From assembly GCA_029168955.1 (NCBI GenBank), contig JAPDOI010000174.1, positions 1,319,503-1,383,502 of the forward strand: a stretch of 64,000 bases of DNA, in the 5' to 3' direction. A program made the position numbers and the translations under genes. The notes under the pieces were generated by a model. That model made no database searches, had not been told where the DNA came from, and was given only the letters and a program-made list of their open reading frames with translations. This stretch comes from Aplectana chamaeleonis. Lineage: Eukaryota; Nematoda; Chromadorea; Rhabditida; Cosmocercidae. Below are positions 1 through 9,879 of this stretch, piece after piece. Every line of letters begins with the position of its first letter. Positions within the stretch are counted from its first letter, which is position 1.

Positions 1-404
1 CTTATTTGATTGAATTGAGATCTCGCGCTTGGCAGGGCTGCTATACACGGTAGGCTCACTATAATTTCAAATTGTAGATTTGGTTTTGAATAGGCCGTGC
101 GCGCAACCCTTTTTTCGGAATCTCAGTTCAAAGTGAACATAGAAATTAGCTCTAAATTGCATTCAAAAAGAGCGCAAAAAGTTGGAAATGGATGCAGGTC
201 GCTCCTATTCCATTTTGAACTGGGTACCCTAACTTTGAAGGGTACCTCGAAATCGTGGGTTTGTACACTAAATTAGCCGTGGAGCACGAAAACTGCTTGG
301 GCATGCTACGGCTGTGGAGACCAGGGTGTGTGGGTGAATCTGCAGCCAATCAACACAGGTCGTCGAAGGTAAGTACTGAACTTGTCGGAATTCGTGCTCA
401 TGAC

Positions 405-775
405 ACGTCATCGATCGATAATCAATATCATCGATTTTCGCGCTTTCTGCACAAAATGCGGCGAGAAGTGGTGATTGTTGATGGGATTGGTTTTCTTGGT
501 TGGGGAATTTTGCTCATCAGTCACTATCGTTAATGGCCAATCAATAATATCGAGTTTTTCGCCTGTTGCACACAACACCGCAATGACTCTCGATTGCTGA
601 TGGCTCCAAGTCCTTTTTATGGGAAATTCTTCTCATCATGCAACATCGAATATCAATGATCAATAATATCGATTTTTCACTTGTTGCACAAAATGCGTCA
701 ACGAGTGGTATTTCTTATGGTTGTGCGTCACAGGTTAGAAAATTTGTACTCATACGACAATATCGTCTAATAGAT
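405..775. repeat. Imperfect tandem repeat, unit about 120 bp, about 3 copies
   Basis: Units begin near 421, 540 and 660 with an AATCAATAATATCGA-like core followed by a TTGCACAAAATGCG-like core. The third unit overlaps the last exon of the DCAF4-like gene. Confidence 0.6.
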
Positions 776-854
776 GTTTCATCATTCCAAAGTGGAAATC
801 GTGGAGCAAAATTGAAGTCAGAGAGGGAACCTTCGGGAAAAATATGTGAAGTTT
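715..854 (-). CDS. DCAF4-like gene, probable last exon
   Basis: Acceptor TTTTCAG at the inner edge of a foldback element, 140 bp, taking one base from the previous exon and ending in TAA at 715-717. SHIFPEGSLSDFNF loosely resembles the C-terminal IPSPYPASKAD to VAFS stretch of DCAF4. The 3' half overlaps an imperfect 120-bp tandem repeat. A blade segment expected just upstream (TRIWSL-like) is absent. Confidence 0.45.
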
Positions 855-3800
855 CTGAAAATTTAGCTTCCTGGCAGAAGTAACGATTTGGTAATGCCAT
901 TTATAGGTCAAGAAAAAAGTTTCAAAAATTGTCTTGAAATATCATAAAAAACGATTTGGCGTAAAATAGCCTGGAGAAACAAAAAAGTTAGGAAATGAAG
1001 TGAAACAACCAAAAATACGATTTGGTGGTCGATCACTTCACGAGCTTCTCCGTTAAACTTATCAAAACCAAATATCAAACGCCCCAGGGAAACATTATGC
1101 CATTTTGGAAAGCTGTAATATGGGAATCAACATAGGTCAAGCTAGGGGACACAACGCTCCAATCCATATCGCGCTTGACTTCGCTTTGATAAGTTTAACG
1201 GAGAAGCTTGTAAAATCCGGTCCCTCGTCTGTCATTGACCACCAAATCGTATGTATTTTTAGTTATTTCTCTACATTTCCTAGCTTTTTTATTACTCCAG
1301 GCAATTTTACGCAAAAACGTTTTTTAGAATATTTCAAGACATTTTTGAAACTTTTTTTTAAACTTATAAATGGCATTACCAAATCGTTACTTTTGCTAGG
1401 AAGCTAAATTTTCAGAAATATTACCCCTGAGGTTGGACTCTGCCTTTAAGTAGAGAAAAGGAGCATAACCGAAAAGGGAAAACCAACCGGCAAAAACGAA
1501 ATTTTCATGGCAGTCTACGGTACAAGAAAGGCGGAAATGTGTATTACGATGGCCGCTGAATGACATGAGCTCCCGATCCGTTCGCCGAGAATCAAACAAC
1601 TTCAGCTGAAATGAACGCTTAAAAATGAAAACTCTGCTTGCACATGAAACGCAAAACACACCTCTCCTCGGAAATTTTCAATGAGTACACATTGAGGATA
1701 CGACAAACGCAACTGCCGAATCCAACCGCTTGATCGAGAACCTCAAACAGAATTGATTTACAGATGGCTCAGAACAGGGTAAACGGCTCTTCGTGTCCGC
1801 CCCAAAAATCTTCAAATGGTATTCCCTCGACTTTCGCATGTGAAGCATCACACCCTGCTCCGATCTCAAGTTCAAACTGATGGGAAACACTAATGGACAA
1901 AGAACTTTAGAACATTCACACCTTGAATCTCTTGCAAGCCGCGAATGAACCTATCACAGACGCACAAAATTTTAAGGTGCAGCACCGCGCGTCGTTCCTC
2001 ATACGCACGGCAAGCTGCGGCAGTCTCGTCGCGTGACGTTTTCATTCCGCCGGTATATAACTAGGGCCTAACCTTAGAGCAAAAAAACCTTCCTCTAACA
2101 AGAACGAATACCTTTGAGTGAACCTGTGACGTGATGGCTTTTCATACGCAGATCGGAGAGGATGACGTCACTGTCTCGTAAGCCCATGTATATCAAGTCG
2201 CCATCCTGGAATTAAATAACAAACAAATCCAAGAAAGAGCCGTCTGCCAAGACTGCGGAAACTGAACACTTGGTATACTCTGTCCCAAACAAGATGGCAA
2301 GCGAAGAGTTCAAAGAAGCAGCGCTCCATCTGCGTCTCTGACGGTTTTGAATTAAGGAAAGACGAAACGTACGCAAATCACGTACTCGACAGAGCCTGTC
2401 TTACCGTAATCCAAAATCAGAATTCATCGAGTTTTTCACGTTCTCATCTCTTTTTTTCCGCATACTTCATCATTTTTGCGTTATTTTCGCTGCCTATTTA
2501 CGTGGCAGGTAGGGTGTTTTGGGGAATGGAGCTCATTCTGTTTTTGGATTACAGTAATATAGAGGCTCTGTAGCGTACGCGATTTGCGTATGCGACGTCT
2601 TACCGTAACCTAAAAACGTCAGAGACGCACAGGGAGTGCTGCTTCTTTAGACGCTTCGCTTGCCATCTCGTTTGGGACAGAGTATATCACAACTGATTGA
2701 AAATTGACTAACGTACGGGTGCGAAATGTTGGCTGATTACGTTACGACGACGACTGGATATAGTAAACGATTTCTCAGTGATCACATCCATAATTTTTGC
2801 AGATTCTTCCATACCTTTTAACCAAACGCTGAATCAAAGCAGGATAACGTTGGGCTGGAAAACTCACCAAGTGCAATTCGAGTCTTGTTTGAATTCCACG
2901 CACAACTGTAGATAGCGGACGACTCGACAGACCATCGAATATTGTAGATGGGTGAATTTCGAACTTCAAAGTCATCATCGTCAGTACACAATGCGGACAT
3001 TGGATGCAAGACAACGTTGCAAATCGACGAAATTCCTTGTCCTGTCACCCTGGAACACATTAAACCCATAGATGGCCGACGGAAGACCTAGGTAGGTATT
3101 GAGAAAAAAAGTACATCTTAACATTGATAAGACAGCAGAATCAACTCAATATCCTGCCCGGAAAAAGAGGTTCGAATGACAATCGGTCATACCGGAAACA
3201 TGAGGTTGGTCCTAATGTTATGCAGCAGAAGGTCAGCGAATTTGATATATTTTGGCAACGCCACTTAAAACCGAAACTCTTCCTCTATCGGGTGGCGTTG
3301 AACGTAACCCAAAAAAGTCGACTTGATTCGAATTCTGAATCAAAAGGCGTTTTATTACGTTTACTTGAGGTAAAAGTGGGAGAAAATATTAACCAATTAG
3401 GAAGAAATCTTGTGGTAGTGGTTCACGAGGTCGTGTTCGCGCTGAATTTTTCAGCTTTCAAAAGGGAACGGCAACACAGCGAGGACTACCCCCGTTACTA
3501 ATACGACATGAAATGTTGGGAATATTCGTCCCAACGGAAATGACAAGAATTTTGATTAATAAAAAACAAAAGAGCACCTATGCATGACAAAGTCTGCGAT
3601 GAGCCCATACGGTGGCAATACAACACCAGAGCCGAGTTTTTTAGAGATTAAATGAAAAGGTCCACACCGGCTGCAAACGCCCGATGCCTCCTCACAAAGG
3701 AAGGCTCATTATACACCGTAGCTACTGCAAATGAAATAAGCCTTTCTAGGATCAAATTCCGACGTAGAATTCGAATTTTTGCATAGCAGCTGCGAAACGT

Positions 3801-6800
3801 TTCTCTAAACAGACTTATATGTGTTTTTAACGCTTTATTCGCAGAAGCATCATAGCGTGTAATCCATGAGTCTTCGTCGCCTCCTGAGATACACCGATGT
3901 GATTTCTACACCATAAATCATCCCATAGTCACCTGGTGTAGAATCATCATCTCTGGCGTAAAAATCACATCGGTGTATCTCAGGAGGCGACGAAGACTCA
4001 TTGATTACACATTATGATGCGTCTACAAGTGAAGCGCTAAAAAACGCATATAACCCCTTTCAGAGAAACGTTTCGCAGCTGCAATGTGAAAATTCGAATT
4101 CTACGTCGGAAGCTGGCCTTAGAAAAACTTAATTCACTTGGAATGGCCACGGCGTGTAATGATCAGTCCCTTGTGAGAGCCAAAAACAACTGGCTGTCAC
4201 CGCATGCGCGCATATGCCTCCTCTTCCCCTTCTACGTCGTGTCCCCTCTGGACATGCACGCGAAAGGACCAATTAAATTTCTCTTCGAAATGAAGTGCAA
4301 ACTTCTTGAACTGATTTTTTTTAAATATGGAAATATCGCCGTCTTCATAGCTCAGGACGCTATAAAAGGATGGCAAGAGCCTGCGAAACCACACAGATTT
4401 CGCTTTTGTTCGTAACGCTACATTCCCTCACAAGCCAAGGTGAACCTTTGCATTCTGGGTTGCACTTGCCAGGCTAAGGCGACGTTGTGCAGCGCCTCGA
4501 CGGGTGGTCAGGGTTGAGCAGGCCGTTGTGGCGATTTTCGTCGCGGCTACGACCCCTCTTTTCCCTTTTTTTCAAAAAAAAAATCCGAAAATTTCGCGAT
4601 CCCCTGGGACCAAAAATTTTAAAAGCTTTATTTAGTGTCTAATTGTCAATTTTGTCAAAAAAAGTGTCAAATTTCTGAACAGCTTCTTTGTGTATAATCT
4701 GCTTTTATGTTGTTGAAAATGCATACACCTCGCACGCGACTGACTATTAATTTTACCTTACAAAGTGGTTTGAAATAATCCTATTTTTTTTTTCAAAAAT
4801 TTTACGACCCCTCACCAAATTTTCATTTTTTTCCTGAATTTTCCTGAAGATTCTAAAAAATTTACGACCCTCGTTGTGACCAGTCACAACGCTGCTCAAC
4901 CCTGCGAGTGGTGGATGGCGTCGTAAGAATTTTGGCCTAAGCCGGAAATTTGGCGGAGAATCGTAAGATCTCTGAGCCAATATTGGAAAATTTCAAAGTA
5001 GGGAAATTTTCGAAATTTTCATGATACCGGAGGGGGGGTCGCAGCTTCGCCGGAGTCCGACACAATGGCCCGCTGGACGCTACTTTCAAATTGACCAATA
5101 GAATGTGATATATGAGGCAAATAAAGCCGAAGACTTACATAGACTCGGCTGTGACATACAAGACACAAGTGACGTCGGAATCCACAGGAGCCATGTCCAT
5201 ATCGACAAGGACTGGTTCAGCAACGTCAACTGTTTCCCCGTCCAAAAGAAATTCTAATCCTGAACATTTATGGTTATTTTTGAGAGAAAAGTTGACCGAA
5301 TTCAATCATACATACCTAATGTGTTACACAGAGAACTACTATGGCGTGAATCCACATGGTCCATCTTTAGGGCGGCTTTTCTAAAAAGTAGTTTTTCGCT
5401 ACAGTTGAATCCTTGGACAGGATGCTACTCATACCTGGCTGTACCATCGTCAAAATAAGGACGAAAGCATGCGAGTTTCGCAGCCTTTCTGCTATTTCTT
5501 GATCCGTCTCCAATGGCCCAACAACCGAGCACCTTCGCATCTTCAGCATTTCCCACAAGCTCAAGAAATTGACACCCCTTCACTTGTTCACCAGAGGAAC
5601 CCAACGGTGTCTTAAAAATATAACTCCCCTTCCTTCTGAGGACCTGAGCAATATATTTTCCTAATAGAAGCGAAAGCACTGTATCTGTCAAGGAAGGGGA
5701 ACAACCTCCATAATGGCGCTTGGTGAAGATCCAACACGTAACAGCCGAGATTCTTGTGCAGCCCTTGCCAGATTACCGAAACGTCGGATGCCGAGAGAAC
5801 GATCTGTTATACAAAATGATGGAAACAACACTCTCCGCTTATTAGTTTGTAACAAACAACAGAAAGGTAACAAACCTGAAACTGAAGAAACTGTGGAAAA
5901 TTTTGAATGCATACGGCTCGAAGCATCACTGGCATGGAGACGACCAAAAGCTAACTGCTCGCACCGTTCTCGTTCTCGACGACTTCTCGCAACCGCCTTC
6001 GGGGTGCAATTCGTGAACTGAAACACGAGGAAAGTAGCGATATACCAGATGCCATCACAACCCGCCTCCAGAGCAAGGGAAGAGTTGTACATTCAACGGG
6101 TCTTCTGCAAAGCTTCTGTTCGTTCGTATTCTACACAAAGCTGAGGCTCAGCGCACCCTTCTCGCAAACAGTGAAAAGGCCTTTCAACCAGGGCTGTGCG
6201 GAAATTTTTTTCAAGATTTTCGGAAACGGAAGAAAAATGGCCAAAAAACGCCGGAAACGGAAATCCGGAAGCGGAAACGGAAGAGACCGAAGAATTTCTG
6301 GGTTGTCTCCTTCTCACGTTTCACGGCTGCCCATTGCCCGCAGCTTTCACTCAACAACCAATGATTTCAGTCAATAAACTAATACTTATTCAAAAAAAAG
6401 TCACTACGAAGCATTCAACAATTTCGAAATCTGGCTTCTGGAAATCAGAAAAAGCAATCTCGAAAATTACTCATTATATGTAGCTGCCCTTCGAAATAGT
6501 GTGCAGCAGGGGTGTGCTGTAACTGCCGTTTGCCGATTGCAGTTTGCTGGCCGTCCTGAGGTTTGCAGCTGCCGTTTGCCAAAACTTTAATTTTCGTAGC
6601 CGCACACCTCTGGTGTACAGCCTGTCCCCCAGAAAGCAGTCTAAGCGGCACTAGGTGTCCTTCAAGGCTGATCAGGTGTCAATTTTCTGATAATCAGCGA
6701 CTACTTTCTCTTCTTTCCAACCACATTTGCTTATTGGAGTGGATATCAAACGATTGAATTCGAAAAATGAAGAAAACACTCCTTGGTGGAATGAGAAAAT

Positions 6801-8030
6801 TCTCTTATGATCTACCTCAAACGAGCCCCGCCTCTGCCCGTGGTCACCTCCACCTGTCTCCGCCGAGACTCCTTTCTGGAAGACAGGCTGCATGCGCAGA
6901 AAAACAATCTCGATTTTTGTCGAAGTCAAGCGGTAAACAAGCGAAGTGGAATTAAGAAGAAAATCTTCAGGAAATCATCGAATCTCATAGAAAAAGCTGC
7001 ATATTTTCAAAAAAGAACTTCAAAAGGCGTTCCCATTCCTGCCACGCCCATTTCGTATCATCATTTTATACTGTTCCAGTCGCAGGCCCCAAAACTTCGT
7101 GAATGATCTCAGCCACGCTCAGATATTCGCTTAAACACAGGAGGTCGGATGTAGTTATCAGCGTCACATTAAACCTTCGAAAATCCTTGCCTAAAACCAC
7201 TAGCATAGATCGTGTTGCACTAAATTATTCCGTTTCCGGGCCGGAAAACTCGGAAACAGAAGCGGAACGGAACAGACAAAAAAAACACCGGAAATACGGA
7301 AACGGAACTGTTCCGCACAGCCCTGCTTACAACCATGCCGAGTGATTTATAGGGATGAAAAACACTATGTCGAGTCCTCGTCACTGGTAGTGGAAGCGTC
7401 GTGGAAGTAAGCACATGGCACTTGGAAAAGCACAAGCCGCAACGCGCACGCGCAGCGGTCACTACCAAGAAGAGGACTGTGCTTCTTTTAATAAGAATAG
7501 CGGCGAGCAGTCGAACCGAGAAAGAATGAATCTGATGTTTTCCCGGACTGATATCATCTTCTTCTTCTTTGCAGCTACAAAGAGATTATTGTCATAGGCC
7601 CAGAAACTGGGCGACCAGCGTTGGATTCGTCCAAAGGTCCATAGGAGTCAATGCTGTGGTTTTTTTTTTGGACAGTTGAATAAGTGTAGAGTATTGTGGC
7701 CAGTACCAACATAGTCCGGGCAAGCGTCGGGAGTGCTGCTGTCGATCTTGTTCGCACAGAACTTCAGGAACGTTGAGTGCCCACAGCGCAACTATGCAAG
7801 AGTGCATCCGGCACGTCTACTCAGCTGAGACTCAGACTCGAGGCGGCACAGTACCCAGAATAGGATTGATAGTCGCTCCTTCCAGATACCCTTGGACGAA
7901 CTGGGTGTGCTCCTCGCGCAACAGACGGAGGCGTTCTTGATGTGAATCGTGCCATCTTTGCAGATTGACTTTATTTGGAGCATCGGCGAAGGGTTTTCTG
8001 ATGTCTCTCTCTCTCCCTCTCCCTCTCCCT

Positions 8031-8102
<72 letters not shown>

Positions 8103-8767
8103 GGCTCAAGTACTACCCAAGATGGGTGGTTGGGCTGTTTGATGATGTTGATGGGCAGCTGCTGGACCTGGAGCTGACAATGACTGATATCATGGCAGCA
8201 TCGAGCGGGGGGGGGGGATAATGCCCATGAGGAAAACTTCCCAGTATTCTAGCAGAATGACAAAACATGAGTTTTCTTCGCGTTCAGTGTGTCGAAAAAA
8301 CTTTAGAACCCATGAAAAGAACTGTTTTGGATCAGTTGATTACCTGAGATGACCGCTCAGGACACAAACGTGCAAACGATATCAATCATGCTACATTGAT
8401 AGGATTTCTATTTCTTTCGATCGAGCCATCTCCACTCACATAAACACGATAAAAATGAGCCCAAGCTTTGAAAAGTCCATAGTTTGACTGAAGAAAATCA
8501 GGGCCGCATAGACACCGTGCTTTTTTGCTCTCAATGCTGGGAAATCGAACTTTTTAAATCACAAGCAAAACTCACACCGCTACAATCAGGCGCTATCCTG
8601 AAGTGCTTTCTAGTAGCAGGATCAAAGATGAAGCCGGGAAAGTGAGGATAGCAGTTGTCTATGGTGCTTCTCTCCTCATTCACCACAAACTCTTCACCGC
8701 AGACCGCAACCTCTGAAAACAATAGATTGGAGTGGCATCGTATAATTTCTGACCTTGCAGGAGCCAT
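715..8767 (-). CDS. DCAF4/WDR21-like WD40 protein gene, split into at least 11 exons
   Basis: Likely a DDB1-CUL4 substrate-receptor WD40 protein. Eleven exons (listed separately) were assembled by hand from splice signals; phases are consistent except at one gap. Family matches, in order: PGFIFDP and KHFRIAP (DCAF4 has PGFYFDP, RYFRLLP), then NCTPKAVARSRRERE (NNCNPLTKESIRQKE), YSCAWN (WSCAWS), a GDLIYMGLRDSD segment ending in DLR, and KLFDSRR followed by FSGHRN (KLWDLR, YEGHVN). The placed exons total 1459 bp, about 486 codons, close to the roughly 495 residues of the human protein. One or more exons between 2111 and 1606 are unresolved, and the D-x-TRIW blade segment expected before the last exon was not found. 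The introns are loaded with transposons. The gene call is firm; the DCAF4 name rests on remembered family sequence, not a search. Confidence 0.72.
852..1420. mobile_element. Foldback (long inverted repeat) element, about 570 bp
   Basis: The left half (CTGAAAATTTAGCTTCC onward) is the near-complete reverse complement of the right half, with about 230-bp arms and a loop near 1085-1190. No ORF. It lies in an intron and its left end provides the 3' splice acceptor of the last exon. Confidence 0.75.
1488..1605 (-). CDS. DCAF4-like gene, WD blade exon
   Basis: Acceptor CATTTCAG, donor GCCG|GTTGGT, 118 bp. It encodes LKLFDSRRTDRELM and a GHRN-type WD repeat ending in FVFAG, the clearest match in the gene to DCAF4 (IKLWDLR, EGHVN, LVAVG). 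Confidence 0.72.
2112..2205 (-). CDS. DCAF4-like gene, exon 9
   Basis: Acceptor AATTCCAG, donor AAAG|GTATTC, 94 bp. It encodes GDLIYMGLRDSD and ends a blade with SDLR, like the SGEIFAIDLR blade of DCAF4. The intron before it contains a foldback element (2272-2689). The next exon is unresolved: open frames at about 1690-1890 look blade-like but no splice choice satisfies the phases. Confidence 0.6.
2272..2689. mobile_element. Foldback element, about 420 bp
   Basis: Inverted arms starting GGTATACTCTGTCCCAAAC on the left and its reverse complement on the right, about 100-150 bp each, with an AT-rich centre. It lies within an intron. Confidence 0.75.
2717..2814 (-). CDS. DCAF4-like gene, exon 8
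   Basis: 98 bp with a modest acceptor (TTAAAAG) after a 53-base intron, and donor CCC|GTACGT. It encodes AKIMDVITEKSFTI, then NVISQHFAP, resembling VLLTNVVTGHRQSF and DVLAQQFA of DCAF4. The phase fits both neighbours. Confidence 0.55.
2868..3049 (-). CDS. DCAF4-like gene, exon 7
   Basis: Acceptor GTGTTCCAG, donor CTTG|GTGAGT, 182 bp. It contains YSCAWN, matching WSCAWS of DCAF4. An upstream acceptor (CCTACCTAG at about 3087) would add 38 bp but gives a stop when joined to exon 6. Confidence 0.68.
3743..4126. mobile_element. Foldback element, about 385 bp
   Basis: The arms share CCGACGTAGAATTCGAAT at the outer ends and GAGTCTTCGTCGCCTCCTG near the centre, in inverted orientation, giving an almost fully palindromic element. 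Intronic. Confidence 0.8.
4509..4904. mobile_element. hAT-like MITE (CAGGGTTGAGCAG family)
   Basis: The terminal inverted repeats begin CAGGGTTGAGCAG. They are flanked by near-identical 8-bp duplications, CGGGTGGT at 4501-4508 and CGAGTGGT at 4905-4912. The CAGGG terminus and 8-bp target duplication are hAT hallmarks. No transposase ORF. Confidence 0.75.
5139..5259 (-). CDS. DCAF4-like gene, exon 6
   Basis: Acceptor ATGTTCAG, donor CTAT|GTAAGTC, 121 bp. It encodes an acidic segment beginning GLEFLLDGETVDV. It leaves two bases that join in frame to exon 7 across a 2.09-kb intron holding a foldback element (3743-4126) and a hAT-like MITE (4509-4904). Confidence 0.6.
5316..5380 (-). CDS. DCAF4-like gene, exon 5 (65 bp)
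   Basis: Small exon with acceptor CTTTTTAG and a strong donor TTAG|GTATGT. It takes two bases and leaves one. It is needed to bridge the frames of its neighbours, and the bridge is free of stops. Confidence 0.55.
5435..5643 (-). CDS. DCAF4-like gene, exon 4
   Basis: Acceptor TTGCTCAG, donor CCAG|GTATGAG, 209 bp, leaving two bases. The segment VKGCQFLELVGNAE followed by VLGCWAIGDG resembles the V-x3-C...LLCLMGLAE stretch of the DCAF4 propeller. Confidence 0.65.
5706..5803 (-). CDS. DCAF4-like gene, exon 3
   Basis: Acceptor ATAACAG, donor GAG|GTTGTT, 98 bp. It takes one base from exon 2 and ends in phase 0. A second frame is also open across the exon, but only this one satisfies the phases on both sides. 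Confidence 0.55.
5876..6017 (-). CDS. DCAF4-like gene, exon 2
   Basis: Acceptor TGTTTCAG, donor CAG|GTTTGT, 142 bp, entering in phase 0 and leaving one base. It encodes NCTPKAVARSRRERE, which lines up with the basic helix after the RYFRLLPG motif in DCAF4. The intron before it is 2.56 kb and contains a hAT-like element (6189-7325) and LINE fragment F (7558-8181). Confidence 0.65.
6189..7325. mobile_element. Non-autonomous hAT-like element, 1.1 kb
   Basis: The terminal inverted repeats begin CAGGGCTGTGCGGAA. They are flanked by CTTTCAAC (6181-6188) and CTTACAAC (7326-7333), an 8-bp duplication with one change. The subterminal parts are rich in CGGAAACGGAA on the left and its complement on the right. 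No transposase ORF is visible. It carries a smaller MITE at 6507-6612. Confidence 0.78.
6507..6612. mobile_element. 106-bp hAT-like MITE nested in the 6189-7325 element
   Basis: The ends read CAGGGGTGTGC on the left and, as reverse complement, CAGAGGTGTGCGG on the right. The flanks GTGTGCAG and GTGTACAG form an 8-bp duplication with one mismatch. The interior repeats TGCCGTTTGCC. Confidence 0.6.
7558..8181 (-). mobile_element. 5'-truncated LINE fragment F (A/B family)
   Basis: 624 bp corresponding to the 3' end of copy B: RT thumb region, C-terminal Cys/His region and GAA-type tail. It is flanked by an exact 12-bp duplication GACTGATATCAT at 7546-7557 and 8182-8193. The reading frame is broken. 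A CT microsatellite has expanded inside it at the family's GAGAGAGA coding tract. Confidence 0.88.
8005..8099. repeat. CT/GA microsatellite
   Basis: About 95 bp of nearly pure CT with some CCCT units, located inside LINE fragment F. It explains the poly-Ser/Leu open frames here. Confidence 0.98.
8576..8767 (-). CDS. DCAF4-like gene, first placed exon
   Basis: 64 codons from an ATG at 8767 to a GGT|GTGAGT donor, ending in phase 0. It carries the PGFIFDP and KHFRIAP signature typical of the DCAF4 N-terminal region. An alternative start is possible: a TTTTCAG acceptor lies inside the exon just before GAGGTTGCG, and a basic, Ser-rich open stretch preceded by an acceptor lies at about 8815-8970, so the true first exon may be further upstream. 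Confidence 0.65.
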
Positions 8768-8775
8768 GGAGATCC

Positions 8776-9160
8776 TCGCAGAAACGATCTATTAATTAAA
8801 GCAATGGAATCGAAATAAATCACACATTCTCTTTAGAGGACCAACCGTGGACTTCTGAATGGTGTCTATTGCGCCGTCCACATTTCCGTTTGTCGTTGGT
8901 TTCTCTGCTATTTGATGACCAATTCTGTCGACGAGAGGCACTATGACCTTGGTCGTTCTGAATAAACCATTTGAGTTAACCCTTCTGGGATTCACACCCT
9001 ATTTTAGAGTCTGATTAACATCTGGAATTACGGGAGGAGCAGAATATGTATGAGTAGATTTCTATTCTAGTGATATGACTCAGTTTTTGCAACGTTTCGG
9101 GTAGGATTTGCGATTTGGCTACAACTTGAACAGGATTTTGATTACTAAGGTGCTGGCCAT
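8776..9160. other. Upstream region of the DCAF4-like gene
   Basis: No clear gene. On the minus strand a GGTTTATTCAG acceptor precedes an open, basic, Ser-rich stretch (about 8815-8970) that could be an N-terminal exon or 5' UTR. No core promoter element is obvious. Confidence 0.3.
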
Positions 9161-9162
9161 AG

Positions 9163-9432
9163 TTGGCCGATCGGCGTAGCCAGCTCGGTCGATAATCATG
9201 AAAGACATGAATGAGGTGGGGTGGAAAAACACCCGATGTTCACATGATATAAGGTAAGAAATGAATGATATTCATGAAATCGTTCCACATTATTCATACA
9301 TATTGAACGCGTCAGCCACAGCTGGCCACACCGGGTGTTTTTTGCAACCTACATCGTCCATGTTTTTCATACGTATCGAACGTGCTGGCAACGGCGTTTT
9401 TTTCAACCAACCGTGACCGGGGCCTAATATAG
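9163..9432. mobile_element. Diverged foldback-like element
   Basis: Weak inverted similarity between the two ends (GGTCGATAATCATGAAAG-type versus the complement of CATACGTATCGAACG). It resembles the better-preserved element at 48192-48542, which shares GGCC-rich ends and a GGTCGATA core. Confidence 0.35.
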
Positions 9433-9868
9433 GACCTTAACACGAGTTCGGCAGTGGAATACGTAATTTCATACGTTTATTAATATTTGAAAAAGAATAT
9501 CAGCTAGCAATTGCCATGTGCCCCAATATCTCTTCAGATTTAAAAGCAGCATACACGCCCACAAAAGTGGTAATAAAAACGAAGCCAGAGGGGTAGTAAG
9601 GCTCCTACTGGAACGCTTACGCCGTTGAAAGCGTTAAGAAAACAAGCCATAACTACCGTTCCGTCCCTCAACATGAAACAAACTCTAATCGATTGCCCAA
9701 TTACGTCATTTCGACACACTTTTCACACTTCCAGCAGTGTAGGCATCTTTTTCCAGATCGAACGAGACTGCTAGCTCAGCTATCTCAACCACGCTGCCGC
9801 TAGCTAAGCTACCAATATAACGTATATGTTGAGGGAGCGTATATGCTGATGTTTAGCTCGCCGACTTT
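9433..9868. other. No gene recognised
   Basis: AT-rich sequence with no convincing ORF, repeat or RNA gene. It ends in the target duplication GGTACTCTATC (9869-9879) of LINE copy A. Confidence 0.5.
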
Positions 9869-9879
9869 GGTACTCTATC

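Noticed and set aside
7949..8221. Ser/Leu-rich plus-strand frames
   Set aside because: Translation of a CT microsatellite within LINE fragment F.
8434..8491. Possible extra exon SNYGLFKAWAHFYRVY in the DCAF4-like gene
   Set aside because: It has splice-like ends, but the adjoining exons join directly in phase and match the family alignment without it.
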